From a virus: 23,005 bases of DNA. The translations under genes and the position numbers were made by a program. Positions 1-7,499 of the stretch are shown one piece after another. Numbering within the stretch: the first letter of the stretch is position 1; each line of letters opens with the position of its first letter. The notes beneath the pieces are model-generated. The model was given only the letters and a program-made list of their open reading frames with translations. It was not told the DNA's origin and did no database searches. The stretch spans positions 1 to 23,005 of the IMG/VR virus record IMGVR_UViG_3300046336_000116. One strand, written 5' to 3'.

Positions 1-273
1 CCTATCCAATCAGTCGCTTCTGCAACATCATCATTTTTAATATACTGCCTCCAGTATTCACCATCCTGTAGAACACCTACCTCGATGCCACGATCTTTGT
101 GAATTCGATTCATTTCCATAGTTGCTGTAGCTAGATTGTGTGATGTGAACAGCACGGGACCTATTTCAGACAACTCTAAGTCAGGATCTAATTGATATAC
201 ATCAAAATTAGTTGACGGTATATTGCTGTCACCTTGCGAAAAATTCTGGCAGAATTGATAGTAAAAAATTCAT
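1..273 (-). CDS. partial unrecognised protein, frame broken near its start
   Basis: An open frame runs on the minus strand from 269 to the window edge and reads as ordinary protein, including NIPSTNFDVYQLDPDLELSE and EVGVLQDGEYWRQYIKNDD. I do not recognise it. Its 5' end is odd. A TGA sits at 272-270 in this frame, and the first in-frame ATG is far inside at 119. An ATG at 273-271 lies in another frame that stops after 14 codons. If the T6 run at 268-263 were one base shorter, that ATG would read directly into the open frame as MNFYYQFCQNFSQ. So this is either a sequencing indel, a recently broken gene, a slippage site or a non-standard start. It follows the kinase gene in the same direction. 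The C-terminus lies outside the window. Confidence 0.45.
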
Positions 274-315
274 TTTGTCGCGCTCATTTCATTAAATTGT
301 TGGGTTAGAATAACA

Positions 316-1032
316 CTAAGAATTATACCAAACTGATACCTTTTTCTGGATCTGTTCGATAGAAAAATAGTTTGGTGCTAGGTATTGCTGTCTGTCCTCT
401 ACCATGCGTTCTTTTAAATCTTGCCCAATGGGTGATTGTATTGGGGAGCTGAAGAAGCTACTCATTTTTCTGTATCCACCCAAAATAACTTCATCAGTTA
501 ATTCACCGTTGTTTGTGATCTCAACGAAGTTACGTCCAAACTTAGATGCATAAAATGATTTGTTCTTGTTTACTTTAGCATGGACAGACTTGATAAAATC
601 AGGTGGAACAAACCTTTCGCGACTTGCTGCCCTATCTAACGCAACGTCAAGATCGGTATTAATAAACACCATTCCAACATCATATCCAAAAGATTCTAGA
701 ATACCCATCCGCTGAAAAAGTGAACTGGGGCTATTACTAGTTCCGTCAATGTAGATCGGAAGTACACCATTGATGTAGTTTACGAGAGACGTCTGCGTCA
801 GTTGCATTGCTTTATCGACATATTCATCAGCAGTTCCAGAAAACTGTGCTCCTGCAGTGTGCACCAGGTGTTCGTAGGCTTTGTCGGTATTCACTAACCG
901 GGGCGCTACGCCACCAGATGTAATTTGTTTGGATACATAACTCTTGCCAGCCCCCGGGGAACCAGCAAAGAATACTGCTTTAAATATTCCTGTATCGTTG
1001 ATCGATTCGGATAGGTAGTCTGAGAATTTCAT
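316..1032 (-). CDS. P-loop kinase (zeta-toxin-like) with capsid-targeting leader
   Basis: 238 aa. A Walker A motif, GSPGAGKS, lies at residues 24-31. It is followed by IYIDGTS (93-99, a likely catalytic or substrate Asp at 96) and an MVFINTDLDVALDR stretch (121-134) ending in a basic RAASRER lid-like segment. This order is typical of the zeta-toxin/AAA_33 group of small-molecule or polynucleotide kinases; the substrate cannot be told from the sequence. The N-terminus MKFSDYLSES resembles the T4 capsid-targeting leader MKTYQEFIAEA, and LSE|S fits the T4 gp21 cleavage rule (L/I-x-E, then a small residue). I infer that the protein may be packaged in the prohead, trimmed after Glu9 and delivered with the DNA. 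Its ATG overlaps the TGA of the upstream gene (ATGA), indicating translational coupling. Confidence 0.75.
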   Translation of the reverse strand: MKFSDYLSESINDTGIFKAVFFAGSPGAGKSYVSKQITSGGVAPRLVNTDKAYEHLVHTAGAQFSGTADEYVDKAMQLTQTSLVNYINGVLPIYIDGTSNSPSSLFQRMGILESFGYDVGMVFINTDLDVALDRAASRERFVPPDFIKSVHAKVNKNKSFYASKFGRNFVEITNNGELTDEVILGGYRKMSSFFSSPIQSPIGQDLKERMVEDRQQYLAPNYFSIEQIQKKVSVWYNS

Positions 1033-1814
1033 TGGTTTGTTGGTGCGGTGAAATTATCACCTGGAATGAGGATGGCTGGTGATGAGAACCAAATCTCGTG
1101 AGAGCGCTTAGTTAAAGTCGGCAGCTCGGATATACTAATCAACTTGAACCCATTAGTTTCGGGGTTGAGATACTTGTCAAACTTTGCCATGAGGTTGTGT
1201 GTACTCAACCACTCAGCGAGCTCAGCCTTATTAGCTCGTACTCCAACAATTTCTAGGATAGAACTTATGTCGATTAGAGTCTCAAGGTACTCAGCGTGGT
1301 ACCTAGCAGCTTTGTATGAACTGGTTGATATAGTTTTGGCGGTCGCGTCGATTATATCCCACGCCAAATTCTCTAGGTTTGTAATGGAGAAAGATTCCCA
1401 CATGTCCCCTAGCGGTGCGACAGCAAGAGTTGTGCCATTGTGAGGTAGTGTGACAAACACTTGACGGCCATAATTTAACGCAACATATTCACTATTGGTA
1501 CAGCACAGAGATTTGTCTCGCCTGGGATAGCTTGCCCACGATGGTAGAATATCCGACATCAGTACGGTGTGGTGATTGTGTTCATTTGTCGATGTTCTGG
1601 TACCAGTTTTTGGATCGACCGCATACGAATGATTCATCGATAGTTTAACAGCACGATATAACACTGCACCATTGCTCGCACACCGAACTGCGTCACCATA
1701 TTCAGGCATGGCATTTTTAACTGCGTCCACGTGCGAACCTGGGAGGATTGTGACGGATGGGAGTGAGTTGACTGCCGACTCTGCTAGGTATTCTGAGAAT
1801 TTCAGGGTCGACAT
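1029..1814 (-). CDS. putative capsid-packaged protein, possibly ADP-ribosyltransferase-like
   Basis: 261 aa. The N-terminus MSTLKFSEYLAESA carries the same leader as the next gene, with LAE|S matching the T4 gp21-type cleavage rule. The body contains LYRAV (52-56), RTSTNEHNHH (73-82), PRRDKSLCCT (97-106), a VALNYG segment (111-116) and GDMWESF (136-142). The spacing of an early Arg, a middle Ser/Thr strand and a later acidic stretch recalls the R-S-E ADP-ribosyltransferase fold, and I have the impression of a similar unnamed family in other T4-like phages. The enzymatic call is an inference and could be wrong. It starts 7 nt after the protease stop and overlaps the kinase gene by 4 nt, so protease, this protein and the kinase look like one translational unit. 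T4 Alt, a packaged ADP-ribosyltransferase, is a functional precedent. Confidence 0.7.
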   Translation of the reverse strand: MSTLKFSEYLAESAVNSLPSVTILPGSHVDAVKNAMPEYGDAVRCASNGAVLYRAVKLSMNHSYAVDPKTGTRTSTNEHNHHTVLMSDILPSWASYPRRDKSLCCTNSEYVALNYGRQVFVTLPHNGTTLAVAPLGDMWESFSITNLENLAWDIIDATAKTISTSSYKAARYHAEYLETLIDISSILEIVGVRANKAELAEWLSTHNLMAKFDKYLNPETNGFKLISISELPTLTKRSHEIWFSSPAILIPGDNFTAPTNQ

Positions 1815-1821
1815 TGCGACA

Positions 1822-2460
1822 TTATCCTAAGAACGAGCGCAGAAATTTTTGCACTTCTGTGTTGAAGTATTTCTGGGCAGATTTATCCTCTTGGAGTGCT
1901 TCTGCTAGGGTCTGTACACGGCGACCAGAGATCGAATCTTCGAGTGCTTCCTTGATGGACATGGGAACAGCACCCATAGCACTTGGTGTTGCTACGATGT
2001 CTAAACATGAGACCACAAAATTGCGGACGCTCCCACCCTCAACAACATCACCCGTACCTCGAGAGGATACTCCAAGTTGTCCACCGCCTTCAATAATTGC
2101 AGCAGCAATTTGACCCATTGGAGTGCCAAGGATTTTAATGCGGCCGACCGCATCGTTGTCTCGCATCATTAGTTTCTCGAAGATGTGAGAAACATTTTTT
2201 AACTCAACACTGATCCGCGAATCTAGTGGATGATCCAATTCACCATAGCACTGCTTGTTGTTGATTGATTCTTGTAGAGTTGCGACTGCATTGGAGATTT
2301 CCTGTCTTGGGTAATTTCTACCATTGCGGTTTTTCATTTCAGACTGCATCACAATACCTTCTAGGTACCAGAATTTCTCTCCCTTGGCGTCCAGGACGGA
2401 TTCGGATACGAATTGTGTTTGATCAGGAGTGTAAATCTCGCGTAAGAAGGTAGTATGCAT
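1822..2460 (-). CDS. 21: prohead core protease, T4 gp21-like
   Basis: 212 aa, close to T4 gp21 in length. WYLEGIVMQSEMKNRNGRNYP (split: WYLEGIVMQSE 31-41, NRNGRNYP 44-51) parallels the T4 start LYIEGIFMQAE...NRNKRLYP. GELDHP (74-79, His77) and GVSSRG (130-135) give the His and Ser of the gp21 serine protease family, which matures the prohead by cutting scaffold, capsid and internal proteins after L/I-x-E. Two such sites occur in its own tail, IKE|A (169-172) and LAE|A (185-188), consistent with self-cleavage. It follows the portal and a 57-aa ORF, as in T4 head gene order. Scaffold and major capsid genes, which follow gp21 in T4, are not seen here. Start: ATG at 2460, with only a weak GAG ribosome site, about 30 nt after a late-promoter-like motif. 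Confidence 0.93.
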   Translation of the reverse strand: MHTTFLREIYTPDQTQFVSESVLDAKGEKFWYLEGIVMQSEMKNRNGRNYPRQEISNAVATLQESINNKQCYGELDHPLDSRISVELKNVSHIFEKLMMRDNDAVGRIKILGTPMGQIAAAIIEGGGQLGVSSRGTGDVVEGGSVRNFVVSCLDIVATPSAMGAVPMSIKEALEDSISGRRVQTLAEALQEDKSAQKYFNTEVQKFLRSFLG

Positions 2461-2490
2461 TTTAGTGAACTCTTTATGTGTAGTATGGGG

Positions 2491-2498
2491 TATTTACT
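2491..2498 (-). promoter_or_regulatory. late-promoter-like motif AGTAAATA
   Basis: Minus-strand AGTAAATACCCC overlapping the stop of the 57-aa ORF and about 31 nt upstream of the protease ATG. Confidence 0.4.
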
Positions 2499-2670
2499 AC
2501 GCTGGGTTGAGGTTTACACGAGGAGCCGTCGGATCGATAGTCACTCCAACAGTTTGAACAACGTCGGGTAGCCGAGCGGCCAGAACAGCTGCGATTGCAG
2601 CAGAGGGGTCCCCTTGACGAACAATGGTGTCTATTAAATCAGAGTATTGTTGTTTTACATTAGTATCCAT
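2497..2670 (-). CDS. small protein between portal and protease (57 aa)
   Basis: 57 aa, beginning MDTNVKQQYSDLIDTIVRQG, Ala-rich in the middle (SAAIAAVLAARL) and ending VNLNPA. The ATG at 2670 is preceded by CTAAGGATAC, one of the better Shine-Dalgarno sites in the window. The frame fills the gap between portal stop (2703) and protease start (2460) with no overlap. In T4 this position holds the small prohead core genes 67 and 68. Sequence similarity to gp67 is not evident to me, so the equivalence is only positional. Its stop overlaps the TAAATA motif that could drive the protease gene. Confidence 0.65.
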   Translation of the reverse strand: MDTNVKQQYSDLIDTIVRQGDPSAAIAAVLAARLPDVVQTVGVTIDPTAPRVNLNPA

Positions 2671-2702
2671 GTGATTAGTATCCTTAGTGGGTGTGTAAAA
2701 AG

Positions 2703-4286
2703 TTATGCTGCATCTAATTCGATGCTGTCCGCCGGTGCTTCTGAATCGCCTGCTACTACTGAGTCAGGTGAGTATAGTTTTGTAATGAGTTGTGGATCAT
2801 CCAACGCAATTCCACGCTCTTCACGCAACATGCGCTCATTTTCAATTATTTCATTCTGTGTCATTTGCAGATAACGCCTTGCTGCGAATCGTGGGGACAG
2901 GGTTGCTACAGTACTTGTCTGGCTTAGCAAGTTGAGTAGAGCAGCATCCTTCTCAGCTTGACGATAAGAGTCAAAGTTGCTAGGTTTAGGTAGTACAACC
3001 GAGAAGTAGTGGGGGTCGATCTTAATTCCAACACTCTTAACAAATGCTTTGAATTCTGCGTCGATGGTGATCTGGAGTGCAGTTTGCAATCGTTCAGTAA
3101 ACTTAGCGAACCGTGCTTCTTGGATGAACGCAGCGCCAACCTTACCATCATTGGTAACTGTAGGGCCATTCGTACCATCTCTGGTCCAACTGACTGGAAT
3201 TCTTAGTCCTTGAGCCAGTTTATCAGAGAAGTGATTCAAGTCAGAGAGTTCACCCAGATTCGCACCGCCAGGCAGTACCTCAATCTTACTTCCTCTTCCA
3301 CCCTCTCCTGATGTCGCAAGGAAGAAATCTTCCATCATATCTTGAGGATCATACATATTGTCGATTCCCGAGTCGCTAGAATTATTAACTGTTGGAATCT
3401 TCTTTTGACGCATCTCCAACTTAACCTGCTCCAGGTACGCTTTACGCCTTGGAGGTGGCATTTTACCAACATCGATATAAAACACACGTTTCTCCGGAGC
3501 TCGTTGAACACGGTATATGATGATGGAGTCTTCGATCAGCTTTTTTTGTTGATAAGCTCGATATACTGAATTGAGGATCGACAACCCAAAAGGTGCTGAT
3601 TCACTCATTCCATTGTTTAGGGTGAATCTCACCAATTTGCTCATAGGAGTAATTTCCAGGGTATTAGAGTTTACTCCCAGCGTCTTTGGTACTGTGCTTT
3701 TAAAGTTTTGATTTACCACGAGCCCAATTATGAGACTTGCGTTATTCTGATCGACGTATGCTCCTGATACATTCTTGATGGGGACATATTCCCAAGGGGA
3801 AAAGGTATCAACTTTGTTAAAGACAACGTCCCCATACTTGATCAGATGCCTGGCAATGTCAAATAGTTTAGCCTCCAACCCAATCATCTTACACCAGCGG
3901 CGCAGGGCAGTATTCAGAGTGACTTGTCCAATTTCATCAACAACATCAGTCTCCAGCTCTACTGAGAGTGTTTCGCCATCGTTCTCATTGGTCATCTCTT
4001 CTGCGATGATATCAAGTGCTCTTGACACATCAACATCTGAATCCATTAGATCATACTCAGCATATCGACTCAAGCGATTACCTGATCCGGTTACAATGTT
4101 GTTGTACCAGCCTGTGACAGTACTCATCGACATTGTATCGAAGGTAATGTTATCCTGGAGTTGGGTAGGAGTCGGTTCAATGTTTACTAACTTGAAGTAC
4201 CCCGAAAACTTAGCGTTTTCATTCATATTTGGATTGATGTGCGTGAGATAGTAGAACTTATTTAGCTCTACTATTGTTGGGCGCAA
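2703..4286 (-). CDS. 20: portal vertex protein, T4 gp20-like
   Basis: About 527 aa from the TTG at 4286, or 507 aa from the ATG at 4226. The portal is the dodecameric ring at the head vertex through which DNA is packaged and to which the tail joins. RYAEYDLMDSD (74-84) followed by ALDIIAEEMTNEN is a hallmark of T4-like portals. Further conserved-looking stretches are KYGDVVFNK, RAPEKRVFYIDVGKMPPPRR, and the GEGGRGSKIEVLPGG...LRIPVSWTRDG region. The length matches T4 gp20 (about 520 aa). The start is unclear: the TTG has no purine-rich ribosome site and lies only 3 nt past the tape-measure stop, whereas the ATG at 4226 begins MNENAKFSGYF and also lacks a clear site. Confidence 0.95.
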   Translation of the reverse strand: MRPTIVELNKFYYLTHINPNMNENAKFSGYFKLVNIEPTPTQLQDNITFDTMSMSTVTGWYNNIVTGSGNRLSRYAEYDLMDSDVDVSRALDIIAEEMTNENDGETLSVELETDVVDEIGQVTLNTALRRWCKMIGLEAKLFDIARHLIKYGDVVFNKVDTFSPWEYVPIKNVSGAYVDQNNASLIIGLVVNQNFKSTVPKTLGVNSNTLEITPMSKLVRFTLNNGMSESAPFGLSILNSVYRAYQQKKLIEDSIIIYRVQRAPEKRVFYIDVGKMPPPRRKAYLEQVKLEMRQKKIPTVNNSSDSGIDNMYDPQDMMEDFFLATSGEGGRGSKIEVLPGGANLGELSDLNHFSDKLAQGLRIPVSWTRDGTNGPTVTNDGKVGAAFIQEARFAKFTERLQTALQITIDAEFKAFVKSVGIKIDPHYFSVVLPKPSNFDSYRQAEKDAALLNLLSQTSTVATLSPRFAARRYLQMTQNEIIENERMLREERGIALDDPQLITKLYSPDSVVAGDSEAPADSIELDAA

Positions 4287-4289
4287 AAA

Positions 4290-7184
4290 CTATGAGGGAA
4301 CATTGATTACTGGTTGGCTGTACATAGCAGTGGCGATGCGAAGATTAGACCCGTTTCGCATATACTCATTGGTCAACTTAGTCTGACTTTCAGATTCAGG
4401 TTTATTAATCATCAACTCTAGTAACTGTACTACTCGCGCTGTCAATTGTTCTATGGCCACAAGGCTTTGGTCCCTACTAGGCTCGTCGGGGGTTTTTGTA
4501 CTAGTTGATGTTCCATCATTAGCACCAGGTAGGGTTTTTGCGGCGGATGTTAAACTGGAGATTGCGTCCGCTTTCTTGTCCGCTAATGCTGAGCTCATCA
4601 GCGGTTGGGATGGAGTTGCTATCTTACCTGGTTGGACATCAGTAGGGACATCACCCAACTTTGGGCTTGTTGGTGACTTAGTCCAATTTTGGTACAGACC
4701 ATATGCCCCTCCCATACCCGCACCAACTGCTGCACCAACTGCAGTACCAGCTACTGGTACGAACGACCCTATTGTCGCACCAAGCGCTCCACCTTGCAAA
4801 GCGTACCCTGCTGTATCGAGGGCCGCACCAGTTTTGATATTTCCCTTTGCTGTTTCAGCTTTCGCTCTATCGTCCAAAAACTCACCACCAATATATGAGG
4901 CTATTCCAGCTAATGATAGTTTGGATCCAATAGATGCGATCTTTCCAGCATTCCCTACTAGCGAACTTCCTCCTACTTTGGCGGCGTTTAATAGATATCC
5001 ACCACCTGTTTTTGTCGCATCCCAAGCTGTTTTAGCTGCAGAGCCTATCTTGCTCCCACTTGACTTGGCTACATCTGCGAGATATCCACCACCTGTTTTT
5101 GTCGCATCCCAAGCTGTTTTAGCTGCGGAGCCTATCTTGCTCCCTGTTTTCCTAGCTATTTCACCAACTTTACCAGCACCACCTTTCACACTATCCAGCG
5201 CACCTTTTGCTAAACTACCTACAGATGTTCTCATTTTCATCATCATGTATTTGATCGCGACACCGTGAAAAAACATTGTGGAGGTAAAATATGCAAGGCC
5301 GCCTGCGCCTTGTAGGATTGGATTTGTTAATATGCTGGATACACGGTCAACTAAAGTCGTAACCCCATTTGTTGCTGCTGATCCACTGGGTGATGCTGCT
5401 TTTGCAGCTGTTTGGTCAACGTCTTTGGCGCCTTGATTTACTATCCCGTATGCTGCATCAGTACCCTTGAGTTTATCTAATGATTCCTGCCACTGTTGTA
5501 ACACAGCTACATTCTTACCGGTATCACCTGCCGTGGTTTGAGAGTTAATCAGGAATTTAGCTTGTTCACCAATGATGCCTTTGAGTTCCGCACGCTCCTT
5601 GATAATTTGTTGTCCTTCAGGAGACGATGCTTGGACATTTCGTCCTCGCATTTCCAACTCGCGGTCTCGCTGTTGGGCGGCGGCAACCTTCGCAGCGCGG
5701 TCCCCATTACCAGTATCTCGTAGTCCCTTTTCTATTTGCGACACGTGTAACTGTTGAGTGTAGTAGTCTGTGAACTTAGACAGTGCTTTTTTATTGTGTT
5801 GTTGAGCTTGCAGTCGTATTAGTTCCTGAGCTTGCTCTATCGAATAACCGGCCTGTTTATACTGAGCCATTCTCTGCACTTGCTCTAGTAGGTACATGGA
5901 CTTTTGCTTCTCGCCCATACCCAACATGATTTCTCGCTGATCTGAATCCTTTGTGATGCCCTCAGTCATCTTAGCTATGGATATCGTGCTCAGTCCTGTC
6001 AATCGACTCAGTTTGCCGAACTGCTCTGTCAGATCACCAAGCAACTTGCCGCCAACAGGGGCTGAGATTCCCACCTCTTGAGTTGCGGATAGAATTCCTG
6101 CTCCTATCTGGGCAGCCTCATTACGACTCTCTGTAATATCGTACAGCCCTGCCAAGTTTCCGAATAGTGCTTGGTCAAACTTTGCTTGGGATCCAGCACT
6201 CAGTTCAGCCGCGCGTGTTGATTGTCGGATCTCCATCAACGTCTTTGTGTTTATACCCTGTGCAGCCGCAGTCCCATAGTTGCCTAATATGCTACTGTTG
6301 TTATCATTCCCACCGATTATCGAATTTGCGCCGCCTGTTGATCTCTGAGTGATCATATCACCATATACTGACGTTGCAGCACTTGCAAGAGATAGTCCAG
6401 CTACAAATTCCTTTACTCGCTTAGCCAGAGTTTCGAATACCGGGACAAGAGCGCCATTGGGCGCTGCTAGTTTAGCTGCTCGAGCGCTATTTGCTTTTGC
6501 TGTATCGTACTCAAGTTGAGCTCGCTTTTGAGCCGTTTGGTTCGCTAACGAACTGTGGGCTGCATATGCAGCCTTGGTGGCGGTTAGTCGAGTCGTAGCA
6601 TCAGATTCATTTTTTTCGGCGATTTGAGCTTGAATCGTCGACAGTTGTTTCTCAGCCGATATTCGTTCCTTACGAGAGGTAGATTCCTTGATTTTTAGTT
6701 CTACGGACTGTTTTTCTAATTCAAGTTGTTTTGCAAACTGCTCACTCGAATCGTCGGTATACTGGATGATCGGCTCCATCACCTGCTTCATCTGATCGTG
6801 GAACTTGAGGTAATCAGCTTCGGCTGTTTTCAGAGCTCTCTCAGCGGCGGTGCGGGTATTAGCAGCAGCTTGTTGCAGAGTCTGCTGGGCAAGTGCAACA
6901 GCTTCTGCTAATTTTCGTTTGTCTTGCTCATTTGACTCCGTGAGGTTAACCAAAGAGTCAATCAGCTTCTGATCGACCTTTCTTGTGTCACGGTCCGATT
7001 TGAGTACCTGTCGACCAACCCCTACGGAATCTGTCGTAAGTCCTGATAGTAGGTCCAGTGCCTTAGCCAGGGGCTTAATTTGGCCTGTCATTATTGTTGA
7101 CAGTCTAGCCATGGCGCGTGTGAGTTCCTTCACATCAGCAGCTGATAATGTATTCCCTAATTGATTCTGCGGAGTTGTAGCCAT
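4290..7184 (-). CDS. tape-measure-like tail protein (964 aa)
   Basis: Starts at ATG 7184 (MATTPQNQLGN); a TTG four codons upstream is less likely. The first quarter (about residues 60-240) is Ala/Gln/Glu/Lys-rich and looks like long coiled coil. A hydrophobic patch ending AIKYMMMKM lies near residue 650. Then comes a 29-residue tandem repeat (about 681-731, unit GSKIGSAAKTAWDATKTGGG + YL + linker), and a Gly/Ala-rich hydrophobic stretch (LQGGALGATIGSFVPVAGTA and on). Coiled coil, a membrane-like segment and large size suit a tape measure, which sets tail length and is ejected ahead of DNA. Position supports this: in lambda-like phages the frameshifted assembly chaperones sit just upstream of the tape measure, as the gp26/gp51-like pair does here. 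T4 gp29 is shorter (590 aa). An internal virion protein is the alternative. Confidence 0.7.
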   Translation of the reverse strand: MATTPQNQLGNTLSAADVKELTRAMARLSTIMTGQIKPLAKALDLLSGLTTDSVGVGRQVLKSDRDTRKVDQKLIDSLVNLTESNEQDKRKLAEAVALAQQTLQQAAANTRTAAERALKTAEADYLKFHDQMKQVMEPIIQYTDDSSEQFAKQLELEKQSVELKIKESTSRKERISAEKQLSTIQAQIAEKNESDATTRLTATKAAYAAHSSLANQTAQKRAQLEYDTAKANSARAAKLAAPNGALVPVFETLAKRVKEFVAGLSLASAATSVYGDMITQRSTGGANSIIGGNDNNSSILGNYGTAAAQGINTKTLMEIRQSTRAAELSAGSQAKFDQALFGNLAGLYDITESRNEAAQIGAGILSATQEVGISAPVGGKLLGDLTEQFGKLSRLTGLSTISIAKMTEGITKDSDQREIMLGMGEKQKSMYLLEQVQRMAQYKQAGYSIEQAQELIRLQAQQHNKKALSKFTDYYTQQLHVSQIEKGLRDTGNGDRAAKVAAAQQRDRELEMRGRNVQASSPEGQQIIKERAELKGIIGEQAKFLINSQTTAGDTGKNVAVLQQWQESLDKLKGTDAAYGIVNQGAKDVDQTAAKAASPSGSAATNGVTTLVDRVSSILTNPILQGAGGLAYFTSTMFFHGVAIKYMMMKMRTSVGSLAKGALDSVKGGAGKVGEIARKTGSKIGSAAKTAWDATKTGGGYLADVAKSSGSKIGSAAKTAWDATKTGGGYLLNAAKVGGSSLVGNAGKIASIGSKLSLAGIASYIGGEFLDDRAKAETAKGNIKTGAALDTAGYALQGGALGATIGSFVPVAGTAVGAAVGAGMGGAYGLYQNWTKSPTSPKLGDVPTDVQPGKIATPSQPLMSSALADKKADAISSLTSAAKTLPGANDGTSTSTKTPDEPSRDQSLVAIEQLTARVVQLLELMINKPESESQTKLTNEYMRNGSNLRIATAMYSQPVINVPS
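4993..5144. repeat. 65-bp direct repeat pair, 87-bp period
   Basis: Copies at 4993-5057 and 5080-5144 differ at one base (gcagag versus gcggag). The period of 87 bp is exactly 29 codons, so the duplication keeps the tape-measure-like frame. Near identity of the DNA, not only of the protein, points to a recent duplication. Confidence 0.92.
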
Positions 7185-7241
7185 GTTTTGTATCAAATAA
7201 GCTCGGTTTAACCAGTGTAATGCAGTAGCGAGCGCATTCTA

Positions 7242-7249
7242 TATTTAGT
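7242..7249 (-). promoter_or_regulatory. late-promoter-like motif ACTAAATA
   Basis: Minus-strand ACTAAATA in the gap between the gp51-like stop and the tape-measure-like ATG, about 58 nt upstream of that start. It shares the TAAATA core with six other gaps. Compared with the T4 late consensus TATAAATA it differs at the first two positions. Confidence 0.4.
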
Positions 7250-7268
7250 AACCGGTGCGCTTTGCTGG

Positions 7269-7499
7269 TTAATAGACCTGGAACTCTTTGTTAGACTCTG
7301 TAGTTAGGCGTTCACTGAGAAATTCGCCAATTAGTTGCCGTTCAGCAAAGCAACGGCGCATCATTTCCTCGTAAGATACTGCACCACGCATGAAGTACAC
7401 CAAATCTATAACAGTCTTGATTAACCCTCGCGCTTCATCTTCAAGAGCCGCGAACAGCTCTCGGATGCGGTCTACATCTCCAGACCTGAGGGTTCCGTA
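7269..7499 (-). CDS. gp51-like hub assembly chaperone, made by -1 frameshift
   Basis: A 76-codon stretch in the -1 frame relative to the upstream gp26-like gene, running from the end of the T7 tract to TAA at 7271-7269. It reads YGTLRSGDVDRIRELF..., then VYFMRGAVSYEEMMRR, RQLIGEFLSERL and EFQVY at the end. The YFMRGxxSYEE pattern resembles the short protein that follows gp26 in other T4-like phages. The frame has no ATG, GTG or TTG before a TTG in its conserved middle; upstream it is open only back to a TGA about 45 nt before the slip site. It is therefore most likely made as a C-terminal extension of the gp26-like protein (fusion of about 345 aa). The family name gp51 is given by position and pattern, not by a confirmed match. 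Confidence 0.72.
   Translation of the reverse strand, partial: YGTLRSGDVDRIRELFAALEDEARGLIKTVIDLVYFMRGAVSYEEMMRRCFAERQLIGEFLSERLTTESNKEFQVY
7469..7486 (-). promoter_or_regulatory. small hairpin downstream of slip site
   Basis: On the minus strand GGTCT and AGACC can pair around an 8-nt loop, beginning 12 nt after the T7 heptamer. The hairpin includes the zero-frame stop. A stem 5-9 nt downstream is more usual for -1 frameshift stimulation and this one has only 5 bp, so its role is uncertain. Confidence 0.35.

Noticed and set aside
1814-2113. 99-codon plus-strand open frame opposite the protease
   Set aside because: Opposite the GVSSRG active-site region of the gp21-like gene; no support of its own.
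3775-4251. 158-codon plus-strand open frame
   Set aside because: Antisense to the most conserved part of the portal; Ser-rich shadow translation.
4453-5268. 271-codon plus-strand open frame
   Set aside because: Antisense to the tape-measure-like gene. Pro/Ala-rich composition mirrors the Gly/Ala-rich opposite strand, and its repeats are the complement of the 65-bp repeat.
7269-7400. gp51-like protein starting independently at an internal ATG (FMRG)
   Set aside because: This start lies inside the most conserved-looking segment, lacks a ribosome site and would drop the upstream helix; frameshift expression explains the data better.
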